From Diplocarpon mali (lineage: Eukaryota; Ascomycota; Leotiomycetes; Helotiales; Drepanopezizaceae): 64,000 nt of DNA. The stretch lies in the NCBI GenBank assembly GCA_024741835.1, contig JAENRP010000028.1, positions 1 through 64,000 of the forward strand, given 5' to 3'. The translations under genes were made by a program, and so were the position numbers. Position 1 is the stretch's first letter. Every line of letters starts with the position of its first letter. The notes beneath the pieces are model-generated. The model was given only the letters and a program-made list of their open reading frames with translations. It was not told the DNA's origin and searched no databases. Of the stretch, positions 11,091 through 21,502 are shown one piece after another.

Positions 11091-12174
11091 ATGGAGGCCA
11101 TCGAGAAGTCCACCGCATCAGACCTACCTCCTATCCTCGCCTCGCCATGCAATGCAGGAGACGGAACCACGACCTTTGACTCCGAGGCAAACTCCTTCAG
11201 CGCCTCGCCCCATCAGCGGGCCCCAGCATCGTTGCTCACGATCGATCTCTGCGTACGCGACGCCATCTTCCACCATCTCTGCGCGCATCGCACGATAAGC
11301 CTTCTGGACTACGAGAAGTACCCAGCAGCCAGGAGCCACTCGGCCTCCGACCGGGCCTCGAACGTTGACCCCCTGGCGAGCCTTCGGCAGACGTGCAAAC
11401 AGCTCGAGCGGGATGTCACGTCCTGGCTGGGGAACCTCCGAACCGTACGCAGCGTCTCCTTCGCGGGAAACTTCGACGTCGCCACCGCTCGCTTCACGAC
11501 CGATATGATCAATACGAGCAAGTGCACCGCGCCCTTCCTCACAGCGTGGACGAACAAGGTGCTGCGGTCCACCATTCGACATCTGATAATGCACTATCCG
11601 CCGTCGGCAGTCTACGCGAAATCGAAAGGTCCCCGGATGATGAGGCTCAATTACAGATGGCTCGGCGCTTTTGAGAACCTGAAGGTGATCGACTGGACCT
11701 TCGACAACCAATTCAAATTTCGTGCACGGGCGGGACTGATTTGCATGATCTGGCAGGCGATGGGCTTCTGCCGCCCGTCTCTGCGCTGTACCTGCTGTGT
11801 GGATAAAGCACCGCTCGTCAGGTGGAATAACCGGAGAGGTGGTGACGGTTCTGATGTGAAGTGGAAGGTTATACCAAGACTTTCTGACGCCCAGGTGTGT
11901 GCATACCATTATCTTTCTGTGGCCACGTACACCCAAGGGGCAACTCCCAGACCTATCCTTGAACCACGTATTTGAATCTCGGTTGCGGGAAAAGTCCCGA
12001 GACCCTCCACAGTGCAAAGACAGGCTAATTCGGTTGCAGTGGACGACAATTACGGGTCATAGATGCGGTTGTACGAGTTGCCGAGGTGTTGCGTACGAAG
12101 ATGAAATGACGCAGGAAGATATCGACGAATTGAAGGGCCTCGAGGCTATTAGTGACGATGAGGATGATAAATAA
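11091..12174 (+). CDS. Hypothetical protein, F-box-like N-terminal region, acidic C-terminus, 312 aa
   Basis: Two exons, 11091-11894 and 12040-12174, join in phase 0 across a 145 nt GT-AG intron ending TTGCAG. The open frame extends upstream of 11091 without an ATG, so the ATG beginning M-E-A-I-E-K-S-T is chosen. A segment reading L-L-T-I-D-L-C-V-R-D-A-I-F-H-H-L-C, followed by L-R-Q-T-C-K-Q-L, resembles the helical F-box-like start of many fungal proteins; this is a weak inference. Cys pairs occur near the end of exon 1 (C-T-C-C) and in exon 2 (C-G-C-T-S-C). The protein ends E-A-I-S-D-D-E-D-D-K. A 297-codon frame on the other strand is a GC-driven shadow. Function unknown. Confidence 0.7.
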
Positions 12175-12435
12175 ACAGGCGGGTGGAAAATTTCGGGACT
12201 GCTCAGAGGTGGCTGGTCTGACAAGGAAAGAGTTGAGGTGTAAAAGGATCCGATGTGTGTCGCAATATCGTTTTCTGACCTGTATGTTTGGCTCTCGGTT
12301 GCTGGGCGCTTCCGAATGAAGATATCCAATTTCTCTTAAGCATGGTCATAACCGAGAACCGAACAGAGTTCGAGACCACATCTCAGACTCTCTCAAAGTG
12401 ATCCCATCCAATCCAAGACCTATTAAACGAGGCCA

Positions 12436-14202
12436 TCACGCGTCTTCAATCTGAAATTTCACAAGTAGGGAGCACTTGGTTTCTCGCCCCTTCAAATCCA
12501 GCATGCGAATAAACCTCCAATCCTGCACTGCGTAGAGGATCCGCACAGCCGCGACGGCGAACACCGGATTCGTCGCAAATGCGTCATCGCTCTTGATCAA
12601 GATGCGCAAGAAGACCAGTTCGTTGTCGTCGTACTCCCACACGAGCGTCTCGTCCCACACCGGATCCGTGACGGGGGAGTTCATACCTCTGTGCAGGAAG
12701 CCGAGCCTGTGCTGCTTGTACGGCAACGTCTTGCGCTTCGGCGGGGGCTGGTTCGGGTGGTCGGGGTGGATGAGCATGCATGTCACGTAGGGTTTGATGT
12801 CTTCGGCATCTGTGCCTTCGGGTATTGGCACCTGGGAGGCGCCTGCGACGTGCAGACTCAGCTTCTTCTGCCGGCCTGTGCTGAGCTTGCCGCTCCCGCC
12901 GTGGCGAAGGGCGGCGGGTTTGAGCAGGTATCCGTCGGAACCGCTGAACAGGGCCTCGTTGAGCTGCATTCCGGCGCCGAAGGTCTGCCAGTTCAACGCG
13001 CAGATCTGAGCCCCAATTCCCCAGAAAGCGACTGGGTTCAGGTTCTTGGATGAGATACGCGTGCCTTTGGGAAAGACACGCATGAGGTGGTGGGCGTTGT
13101 GAGCGCTAATCTTGGTGCTGGCTCCTGGTATTTCCATCTGAGTAATTAGGCCAGTCTCTGACACGTTGATCAAGTGGTGATGTGGACCGTTCGTGAGCTC
13201 GCCGACATCATACCAAGAATTGTCGCTAGGCTTGACCGATTGAGCGTAGACACCTAGTTCGGCGAGCTCCGGTATGATAATGGCAGCCGGAGCAGCTCTC
13301 TTCTTCTCCTTGTATGCTTCTTTGGCCATCCTTTCCTCTTCGTCCTCGTCAGAAGACCCTTCATCATCGCTGTCCGCGATTTCGCCCGGAATATGATGCT
13401 CGACGATGACGACGATTTTCGATCCGAGTTCTGCCAGCCGCACGTGATCCCCACCGTCTTGCTCTTCGCGGCCCCGTTCTCGCACAGCTTTGCTCAAGAG
13501 ACGATGACCCCAGACCTCCTTCATGATCTGAACCAATCGAAGTTGCCCATGTTCAGCGCAGTGGTTTTCAAGTGACAGTATGATTGGCGCGGCCCGGTAG
13601 CCCTGCTCGTCGACTGCTTCAGCTGCCTCCTTGTCACAGACATCACGAATCGTCTCACAGACCGAGCGGAAGCTTATGTGCGATACCAGAGTATAGCCGT
13701 GAGTCACTTTTGGCTCCTCAGCATCTTCTTCGCCATCCCACGCATCGATCTCCACACACCGCGCTCCAGCGTGCAGCGCGATCTCGTAAGCTTCCGCCGC
13801 AGAGGTGCCGAAGAGCTGATGAGCCATCAGATACGTATTGTGACTCGAGCTGACGAAGTATTCCGGCAGCGGATGAGACCTGTCGGTAAGAGCAGCCGGG
13901 ACATGGATGTGCGGTTTCTCGAGAAGCGCTTGTAGAGCTTGAGATGACGGCTCTCCTTCGGCACCGACGTTGTGCTCGTGGAGAACTTTCTGCCCGGCGA
14001 GAAACGATCTCAGAGCATGACTGACTGTGAGCTGGTTCTTGGTGATCCCGGTCAGGCGAGCCGAATGGCCTCCTCCAGCCACTGATGCTGAGGTCGTCTC
14101 CTCACCGAGCTCGTTGTCGTCGTCTGATCGCTTGGGCTTCGACTTGGGGAAGAAGTCTGTATTGCCAAGACGTGCGGCGATGGTCTTCGTCCATTCGGAC
14201 AT
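12436..14202 (-). CDS. Phosphoinositide-specific phospholipase C, 588 aa, single exon
   Basis: The enzyme hydrolyses phosphatidylinositol 4,5-bisphosphate to diacylglycerol and inositol trisphosphate at the membrane. The X domain starts near residue 113 with P-E-Y-F-V-S-S-S-H-N-T-Y-L, which carries the first catalytic histidine (about residue 121). The second histidine lies in S-L-E-N-H-C near residue 210, and E-I-D-A-W-D near 150 supplies calcium-binding acids. An acidic linker (D-S-D-D-E-G-S-S-D-E-D-E-E-E) separates X from the Y domain, which contains E-L-G-V-Y-A-Q-S-V-K-P and later N-P-V-A-F-W-G-I-G-A-Q. A C2-like region closes the protein. I see no clear EF-hands and no PH domain, so this is a short fungal PLC. 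The ATG at 14202 opens the frame, and no intron is needed. Confidence 0.93.
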   Translation of the reverse strand: MSEWTKTIAARLGNTDFFPKSKPKRSDDDNELGEETTSASVAGGGHSARLTGITKNQLTVSHALRSFLAGQKVLHEHNVGAEGEPSSQALQALLEKPHIHVPAALTDRSHPLPEYFVSSSHNTYLMAHQLFGTSAAEAYEIALHAGARCVEIDAWDGEEDAEEPKVTHGYTLVSHISFRSVCETIRDVCDKEAAEAVDEQGYRAAPIILSLENHCAEHGQLRLVQIMKEVWGHRLLSKAVRERGREEQDGGDHVRLAELGSKIVVIVEHHIPGEIADSDDEGSSDEDEEERMAKEAYKEKKRAAPAAIIIPELAELGVYAQSVKPSDNSWYDVGELTNGPHHHLINVSETGLITQMEIPGASTKISAHNAHHLMRVFPKGTRISSKNLNPVAFWGIGAQICALNWQTFGAGMQLNEALFSGSDGYLLKPAALRHGGSGKLSTGRQKKLSLHVAGASQVPIPEGTDAEDIKPYVTCMLIHPDHPNQPPPKRKTLPYKQHRLGFLHRGMNSPVTDPVWDETLVWEYDDNELVFLRILIKSDDAFATNPVFAVAAVRILYAVQDWRFIRMLDLKGRETKCSLLVKFQIEDA

Positions 14203-14862
14203 GATGTTGTGTCCGTAGACAATGTCAGCATAGGGCTATTGACTGGAAGTTGTGGACTCACGAGCAACGAACCGACCCGTCGATTCCGAGTGATCGTCCT
14301 ACAAGACCACGCAGGTGGAATTCCCTGTTTGAAGATGACCGGCGTGTGGTGTGACTAGAAGTAGTATATGTTGAAGAATGAAAGTCGTTGCCGTGTGCTC
14401 ACGACCCGAGGGTGAAGAACAAATGATGGGGAAGCGAGGAGGAGAAGTCCGAAGTTGAAATAAGCAGCTCGCTTAGCATGCATTATGCTGACAAAACACG
14501 CCACGCTTGAGGTAGGTGGACGTGCCAGGCCGAGAGCAGCATAAGCTCCAGTCGATGTTACAATCGGGCATTTGAATAGTTGGCTCCGTCACCATGCGCG
14601 GTCTCGCAGGATTCCTCCGTAGAAACATGCAATACTGTTTTCTTTTTGAAAATGCCGTTGTCCTCTGTAATGGCCCCGCTATATAACATACTCGCTGCCA
14701 AGTCCGCTACGGGGTAATCCTCGGGGCTAAGCCACATCCGCCGCTTGCCAAGATCCTTTCGTGACGTCGCCGCCGACAAATATCTTTCACCTCCGAGTCT
14801 CCTCGTCGACAAAAAATGACCACCAACATTGTCCCATTCTCGAAATCGTACTCACTTATACA
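14203..14862. promoter_or_regulatory. Divergent intergenic region between phospholipase C and the GT28-like module gene
   Basis: This 660 bp separates two start codons pointing away from each other, so it should hold both promoters. I see no recognisable operator or conserved element. Confidence 0.4.
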
Positions 14863-16105
14863 ATGAAAAATAACAGAAAGGCTTCGTGTCAAGACGCCGC
14901 CGACGAGCTCTCGGACGCCGATGCATCCACCGTGCAAGAGACTCCATCGTCGAGTGGAGCCAACACCCCCAACACCCTCAGCACCCTCGAGCACGACCAA
15001 ATGCACGTGTTAGATCCCCCAGAGACCGAGGAGGCATCACAGGACCACAAGATACCAGAAGACAATGCTCGCGGCGACGACCATGGCGGAGAGCAATGCG
15101 CGCTGATACCCGGACGCTCGGCTGTCTGGCTGGATAACGTGACCGGGGCGAAGCTCTCGGCCTTCGCAGCAGTTGTGCTCCTCGAGGCCGGGATATTCAG
15201 CCAGCGACGACTCAAACTGTAAGCATTCGTCGCAGAAATCATTATACAAACACCATGAGACGCATCTAAACAGTGCAGGTACCCAGCCCGCGACCCAGAT
15301 CCGGAATTCAGCCCCACGGACCCGATCTCTGGGGTCTTTGCAGCAGCCCACAGCACCATCGGCGGCGTCATGATGGGCGTGGCCGACTACCCCATCGAAA
15401 TCACAAAGATGGTGAGATCAGACCGGGACGTGGCGAAGAACCTGGCCGCCGACTTTGCGCTCGACAGCGGCAAGGGGATCTCGCGGATGGTGGGCACGGG
15501 ACTGAAGGCGCCGATGGAATTTACGCAAAACGTCTCCAAGGGGTTCGGCAATGTGCCGAAGCTGTACGGAGACGACACCGTAAGGGAGGACGCGAGAGTC
15601 ACGGGGCTGTTGAGTGGGTTGGGTGCTGCCGGCAAGGCAAGTAGAACTCTTCTCGTCGTCCATCCCGAGATCAGTCAAGCAGGCGTATACAGCAGTCAGG
15701 AATTGGTTTCTGATCAGTTCGCAGGGTTTTGGGCTGGGCCTCTTCGACGGCATCACGGGCCTGGTCACTCAGCCCGTGCAAGGAGCGCAGAAAGCTGGGC
15801 TCGGCGGGTTCTTCGCGGGCTTGGGCAAGGGGCTCGGAGGAGTTGTCTGCAAACCTGTCGCCGGTGAGTCTGCCTCGCTTCTAACGCTTGAAATGAATCT
15901 AATATGGTTTGCAGGCGCTGTCGGTCTCCCAGCGAATCTCTTCAAGGGTGTCTATGCAGAGGTTCAGAACCAGCGTGATAGCCATACCCGGTCGACACAG
16001 CTAGCCCAAGGCCGGAAGGAGTGGGAGATGTCTACCGTGAGGCAGAGAGCAGCTGTCATCGAGCAGTGGTTCGCGACATATGCTCCGCCGCCGCGGTATG
16101 AGTGA
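14863..16105 (+). CDS. Protein resembling the C-terminal region of fungal GT28 (sterol) glycosyltransferases, transferase domain absent, 347 aa
   Basis: Exons are 14863-15218, 15279-15636, 15725-15863 and 15915-16105. All joins hold the frame. Intron 2 begins GCAAGT, a GC-AG intron. The first ATG of the frame starts M-K-N-N-R-K-A-S, and a Ser/Thr/Glu-rich N-terminus follows. The second half is glycine-rich and amphipathic: A-H-S-T-I-G-G-V-M-M-G, then F-D-G-I-T-G-L-V-T-Q-P, G-L-G-K-G-L-G-G-V-V-C-K-P and G-L-P-A-N-L-F-K-G-V-Y. From memory this type of sequence follows the catalytic part of fungal GT28 proteins, and a related G-L-G-K-G-L/K-P pattern occurs near the ends of VPS13-type lipid-transfer proteins. 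No nucleotide-sugar binding domain is seen. A role at membranes is inferred. Confidence 0.75.
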
Positions 16106-16338
16106 GCGAGATACCCTACCGCAGAGCCAGTTTTAGTCTCTGAATCATAGGGGCTAACGTTGTAGCGCAGTAAGAATGGATAGCCTTTCTTAAATTTGCT
16201 TTTTCTTCTTCCTAGGAAGTTTTTCTTTTTTCCTCTACATCAATCTTCACGTCCTACGCTCTCATCTTCTATATCTTCCCACACGCCCAGCCTTAATATC
16301 ACGACCAAATGTGCAAAGGACTCGCTAGCCACCCCTCT

Positions 16339-18789
16339 TTACAGGTTAAATTGCAACACCGTAACGGAGTATGCCCTGTCCCAGTGAGTCAGCCAACAAC
16401 AAGAACAAAAACCAGTCGAAGCAAAAATCCCAGACTCACGGCACATCCCAAGTCCAGCTCCCGTTCCCGTCCCCGGCTGGCTTGGTGCTCGTCAAGTTCA
16501 GCGGCCGCGGGATGATGGCCGTCGCGTTGTTCTTGTAGTTGTACCCGTTCGGGTCTTCGCTGGACAAGATGGTGCCGTTGACGGACGACCAGCTCGTTTC
16601 GAGCTCGACGGTGAGCGGGATGAGGGTGGAGTTGATGTTTCTGCGGGCGTCAGTTTTCGGTTCTCTCTCTTCTTTTTCTCTTCCACTTTATTCATGTTTA
16701 TGTATATAAACGTGTATATCTATTTTCCCCCTGAACAATAGGGGATCAGACAGGGCCTCTCAACACTCACATCACCTTCAGAAACACCCTCCCCTCCTGC
16801 GCCGAGCTGGCCCAGAACAGCGGGTTGAAGTCGCCCGCGCTGTTCCTCACCTCGACGCTCTCGGTGCCGCGGTACGCGTTGAACAGCCGCTGCAGGTGGT
16901 AGCTCGTGCTCAGCACCGTGTGCGCGGGGTCGGCGTCGAAGCCGATCATGTTCGGCGTCCAGTTGTACCAGTTCCAGTTCTGCAGGCTCGGCGCGGAGCA
17001 GCTCAGGCGGACGACGTTGGGGTTGCGCTCCGCGCCGAGGATATACACGCCCTCCGACAGGGCCGACACCATGCGCGGGTAGGCGACGTGCAGCTGCGGC
17101 GAGCCGCCCGACCAGTCGACCTGGCCGTCGGGCGTGTCGACCTGGTACACCGAGTACTCGCCGATCATGATGGTCACGTTCGGGTTGTTCGTCTCCTGCT
17201 GCCAGTTGTCGAAGTAGTCGAACTGGCGCACGAAGAACTGCGGCTCCTCGTAGTGGTGGATGTCCCACATCGACCCCGGCGGCAGGTCGATCGTGTACGT
17301 CGGGTTCTCGTCGTACGCCGAGCTGATGTAGATGATGTCCGGGTACGCGGCCTTCAGGCCGTCGTACAGGTACTTGAAGCGGAAAGGGTAGCCTTTGGAG
17401 AACCAGTCCTCGTTGCCGATCTCGATGTACTTGATCTTGAAAGGCTCCGGGTGGCCGTAGGCGGCGCGTTTGGCGCCCCAGTACGTGTCGGTCGAGCCGG
17501 TGATGAACTCCAGCTCGTCGAGGGCTTCCTGGAGCAGGGGGTACATGGCCTCGGCCGTGCCCGGGTACTCGTCGGCGTTGTTCTGGTTGAGGTCTCCCAG
17601 CGAGTAGCCGGCGTAGATGTCGAGCACGTTCTCCATGTCCATGGCTTCGCTCCACTCGAGGAATTCGAGGAGCCCGAGACCGTTGGTGTTGTGGTACACT
17701 GTGCTGTCAGCAGGACACCTCTCCCGCGGTACAGGATCGCTCACGCCAGTTTCCAGGGCGGGACCAGCGTTCCTCCAGAGGCCCAATCGTCTCCCACCAC
17801 TTCCATCGTCGTTGGATGGAGGCGCCTTCGATGTTGTTCCCGCCAGGCCATCGCAGGAATCGCGGACCTAGATCAGAGATGTGCTGGGCGAGGTCCTTCC
17901 GCAGCCCGTTCTTGTACCCTTTGAACGTCTCGCCAAAGAGGCTGATCTGATCGAAGAAGTAAGTCTGCCCCGCGGCCGCGACGGGGTCAAACGTGATGGC
18001 GAGAGAGTTGTTGACGTCCGGCGCACTGATGTTACTGACGATCTGCGCCGAGACGTAGGTGTAGTTGACGAGATTCCAGGACTGGGCCGGGATGACGGTG
18101 GAAGCCCAGATTTCGCCGGTGATGTTCGACTGCAGCGACACCGTGATCTCGGTCGATGGGTTGTACTGGTTACGGAACTGGTTGGGGTAGATGAAGAACG
18201 AGACGTTGTAGGTCTGCGGCGAGACGGGGATGCCCCACCACCCGACGTTCGCGAAACCGACTGGCGTGGCAGATGTGTTGGCCGTCATCGGGATGTCGAG
18301 GGCCAGAACCGTCTGATGCGACGGCGACAGTGGACGAAAGTTGTCGAGCCGAATCCGAGCACTTCCGAGCGGTTTGTAGCCCGTTATGACCGGTGCTAGA
18401 GTCATCAGCGAGTATCCTCAATTGTAAGAGCGCTGCGCTTTCTCACCAATGGGGTTGCACGTGTTCTCCTGATACACAATGTTGTTACCGGGAAACCCAT
18501 CCTGAGCGCCAAACGTCACATCAGATCCGTCAAAGGCCCGGTTCGTCAACAGCTCTCCGTAGAGACCTCCGTCGCCAGAGTGGTTGATGTCCTCGAACAT
18601 CCATCCGTACAGCTCCGGCGCCGTGTCATTTCTGACTCCTGTCTCTGTCAAGATGCGAAGAGAGACGCCGCTTGAGTTCGTGACGGCGCGGGGTGTGAAG
18701 CTGCCTGCCCTGGGTCTCTTTGGTCCTGCGACGGCGAGGTCAGAAAAGGCTATCAGCGCTAGGATCTTGGCTTTGGAGAGGTAACCCAT
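16339..18789 (-). CDS. Secreted alpha-L-arabinofuranosidase, glycoside hydrolase family 51, 719 aa, five exons
   Basis: Exons on the minus strand are 18789-18447, 18395-17745, 17698-16771, 16640-16440 and 16375-16339, all joined in frame by GT-AG introns of 46-130 nt. A signal peptide precedes A-G-P-K-R-P. GH51 landmarks are Y-G-W-M-F-E-D-I-N-H-S-G-D-G-G-L-Y-G, R-F-L-R-W-P-G-G-N-N, the acid/base glutamate in I-E-I-G-N-E-D-W, and the nucleophile glutamate in M-I-G-E-Y-S. The last exon is only 37 nt and supplies the typical end P-A-Y-S-V-T-V-L-Q-F. The enzyme releases arabinose from arabinan and arabinoxylan outside the cell. Several N-x-S/T sites suggest glycosylation. A 342-codon plus-strand frame across exon 3 is an antisense artefact of high GC. 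Confidence 0.93.
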
Positions 18790-19382
18790 GGCGACGGTGG
18801 TTGTTGACTGCCCAAACTCACCTGTGACACTCGATATCTCGAATACTTATAGACTCTGTCTACCGCTCGCCTGCACTTCGCCGTCGACGGCGAGAGATCA
18901 CGCCGGCCCCCAGACGGAGAAACTGTGAATTACTCAGAACGCGGAGTGAATTCCAGGAGTGGAGAGTGATGTGTGGAGATGGCGGCAGGTTGTGCCTTGT
19001 TTGTATGCGCGCCAATCAGCGTTTGCGGGGATGCTTAAGCGAGGCGGGGAATCTCCTTGATTTAGCGAGGGGTTTCTGTTTATCCGCACCTCGACCCGAC
19101 ATTCAAGGGCAGCTGATGTTGGGGACGGCAGGGAATACGGGATCAATCGAGTTGGATGAGAGGCGTGATGTCTGTATGGTATGGATGGACGCATGCATGC
19201 ATATAAGGAATGGATGGATATATACATGTACCTATATACCGATGATATCTCGACATATTGACCGGATACAACTCCCAGGGCCAGATCAAGAGAAAGCCCA
19301 AGAAGACGTGTACATCGAGCCTACGCAAGTGCAACTTGGAGATCGCGATATTTTAGCATTGCGCTGTTTCTGGTAGTCTTGC
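18790..19382. other. Intergenic, upstream of the GH51 gene
   Basis: No gene is seen. It should contain the arabinofuranosidase promoter. GCATGCATGCATATAAGG near 19190 is a small A/T-rich repeat and not a recognised element. Confidence 0.4.
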
Positions 19383-19479
19383 TGTTAGGATATACAAAGA
19401 TTGGGCTTATGCAATCGTACCTTGTATATTACTCCTGCAGCTCCATAGAACTCAGAATCTACATCTTTAGATTCTGTCA
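19383..19479 (+). repeat. Solo LTR relic of the copia family, plus orientation
   Basis: It begins TGTTAGGATATACAAAG and shares CTCCTGCAGCTCCATAGAACTC and AATCTACATCTTTAGATTCTG with the LTRs at 4998-5090 and 4560-4699. No internal element sequence adjoins. The 3' border is set where similarity fades. Confidence 0.75.
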
Positions 19480-21502
19480 CTTGTCAATATTTTCTCTTCG
19501 GCCCATCTTGGCGATTCGTCCGGAAACTGATCTTCGACAGCACGGACTCCGTTCATTCCGAGGCATTCCATTGAACCTTGACTCTCGATACAAAAGGGTG
19601 CTCAAGGGGGGTTGCGGTTAGATGATCAAAACAGAGTAATCTGCACATATACTTACATGCGCGTAGAAGATATATACGCATAGAATACATATACGTGTAA
19701 AGTATATAGACGAATAGAATGTTTATACGTATAGAACATACTCCCGTCTCAGGCCGGATTCCCAGAAATGAGCGATCAAGTGCTCTCCACCTCCAGTTCT
19801 GGAACAGCCGCGGTGAAACCTTTCCCGTGCTTGGGAAATACATCGAAAGGTTGAATACGTTACTAGACGGAGTGCAGGCTTGACAGGAGGGCTTCATATG
19901 GCTAAAGAATGGTCTCTTCTTTTTAAAAAGGGAAACTGCAAGGATATAATTTACCTTTGGCCCGATTGTCTTTAACCTCTGTTTTTATTATCATCCTCCA
20001 AACCACAGCAGAGACATCTTATATTGCCAACTTCTGCTATCAGATCCAGCGCTGTTGTCATCTTACTTCAATATTTATCTCTGCTTTTGATCTGTCTTTT
20101 TTTTTAAGACATACCTGTACGTAATAGATAATCCAAAGTTTCTGGTGAGCTCTTATCAACAAAACGAATAAAATAATTATCACCCAAAAGTGAAAATGGA
20201 AACGTTAGGACAGAAACAACTCTGTAATCTCGACCTGTACTTCTCACATTCCTGGTGACAACATTTCAAAGATCGATTTGATTTAAGGGCACAGCTTTTC
20301 TCGGCTGACTTATCGAGGCTATGAGGTGGAGGCTGCGTCCTTTGACTACCAAAGATGCTGCAATAGTTGAAGTCATGTATTCATCAGCAAATATGACATA
20401 TCTCTATCGACAGAGAGGAATCAAAAATACTGAAGAAGTGCTAGGTGAAGTCAAGGATCTGGGTATATTAGGTAATTTAGAAGTCAGAGGAGTGAAATCA
20501 GCGATGAAGATCGTTTGGGCCTAGGACTAGCTCCAGCATGTGATATTTGATGATTCTAGATTGATGAAATACGCAGATATTGTATTATCTCTTTTTAAAA
20601 AATATTCTCTGCTTATGCGCTAGCCGATGACTACACGTTAGTATCAATAATGTATATACATATTCTTGTGGCAAAACGATATTTTGCTGTCAGTTACCAT
20701 TTCACTGTCAAGTAAGAAAGAGCCTTGGGATTGAATCAAATCTTAGATGAATTTATGTGCCTCAAATATAAGACCTTTCTGTGTAAGTAAAAGTTTTACT
20801 CAGGAATCGGCGCATGGATAACATTTTGGCTTGGAAAATTGTTGCAGGAACGCATATCACATTTTTGTCACATGATCCGTCACATGATAGTCACATGATA
20901 TATGCCAAGGCGCTAATGCCTAGACACCTCACTTAGATACTCTCAAGGTCAGAGACCTCTCTTACGATCTTAGAACACAAGACAACCAACAACCACCGTT
21001 TGCACCTCACATTTTCTCGTGCACTCAAACAGACAACTGCTAGAGTATTACCCTAGCTGTAAATAATAACCAAGTTTCTAGGTGTGCATGAATCCCAACT
21101 CAAGTTCAATATCTTGTCATTGGTCATACTCGGTAAATCCAAATATGCTGAGTTTTTATGAAGAGTTTGGTGGATTGAAAACTGATAAATCGGACTGACT
21201 AGATATACGTTGAGATAGCGATACAAAGAATAAACATCAAAAGCCGATTGGCTCAAGATAATATTAGAAGCGAAGCGTGATCTACCTTGCTTGAAAGTTT
21301 AAATAAAGGAAAACGTCATACAAAGTTCAACTTTTACTATCTCTATGAGTTTAAGGCGATCGGTGAATTCTTTTACTGAAAAGGATTCTTATCCTTCAAT
21401 GGACTTCTGCCCTGGATCTGATCGGCTATACTCAGGATAAAAAGAGCACCTAAACCCAGCTGGATATACCCGAGTCTATCCACACTCATGCCCCAATTCT
21501 GC
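19480..21502. other. A+T-rich gene-free stretch
   Basis: No gene was assembled. A 67-codon frame at 20321-20524 has no recognisable domain and no partner exons. Three closely spaced TCACATGAT words occur at about 20870-20900. The composition resembles a gene-poor compartment. Confidence 0.5.

Noticed and set aside
11124..12017. 297-codon open frame on the minus strand opposite the F-box-like gene
   Set aside because: It crosses the intron of the plus-strand gene without splice logic and shows no domain. It is explained by GC-rich third positions.
16896..17924. 342-codon open frame on the plus strand opposite the arabinofuranosidase
   Set aside because: Its composition (Val/Arg/Asp/Leu runs) is the mirror of GC-rich GH51 codons, and the minus strand has the full family signature.
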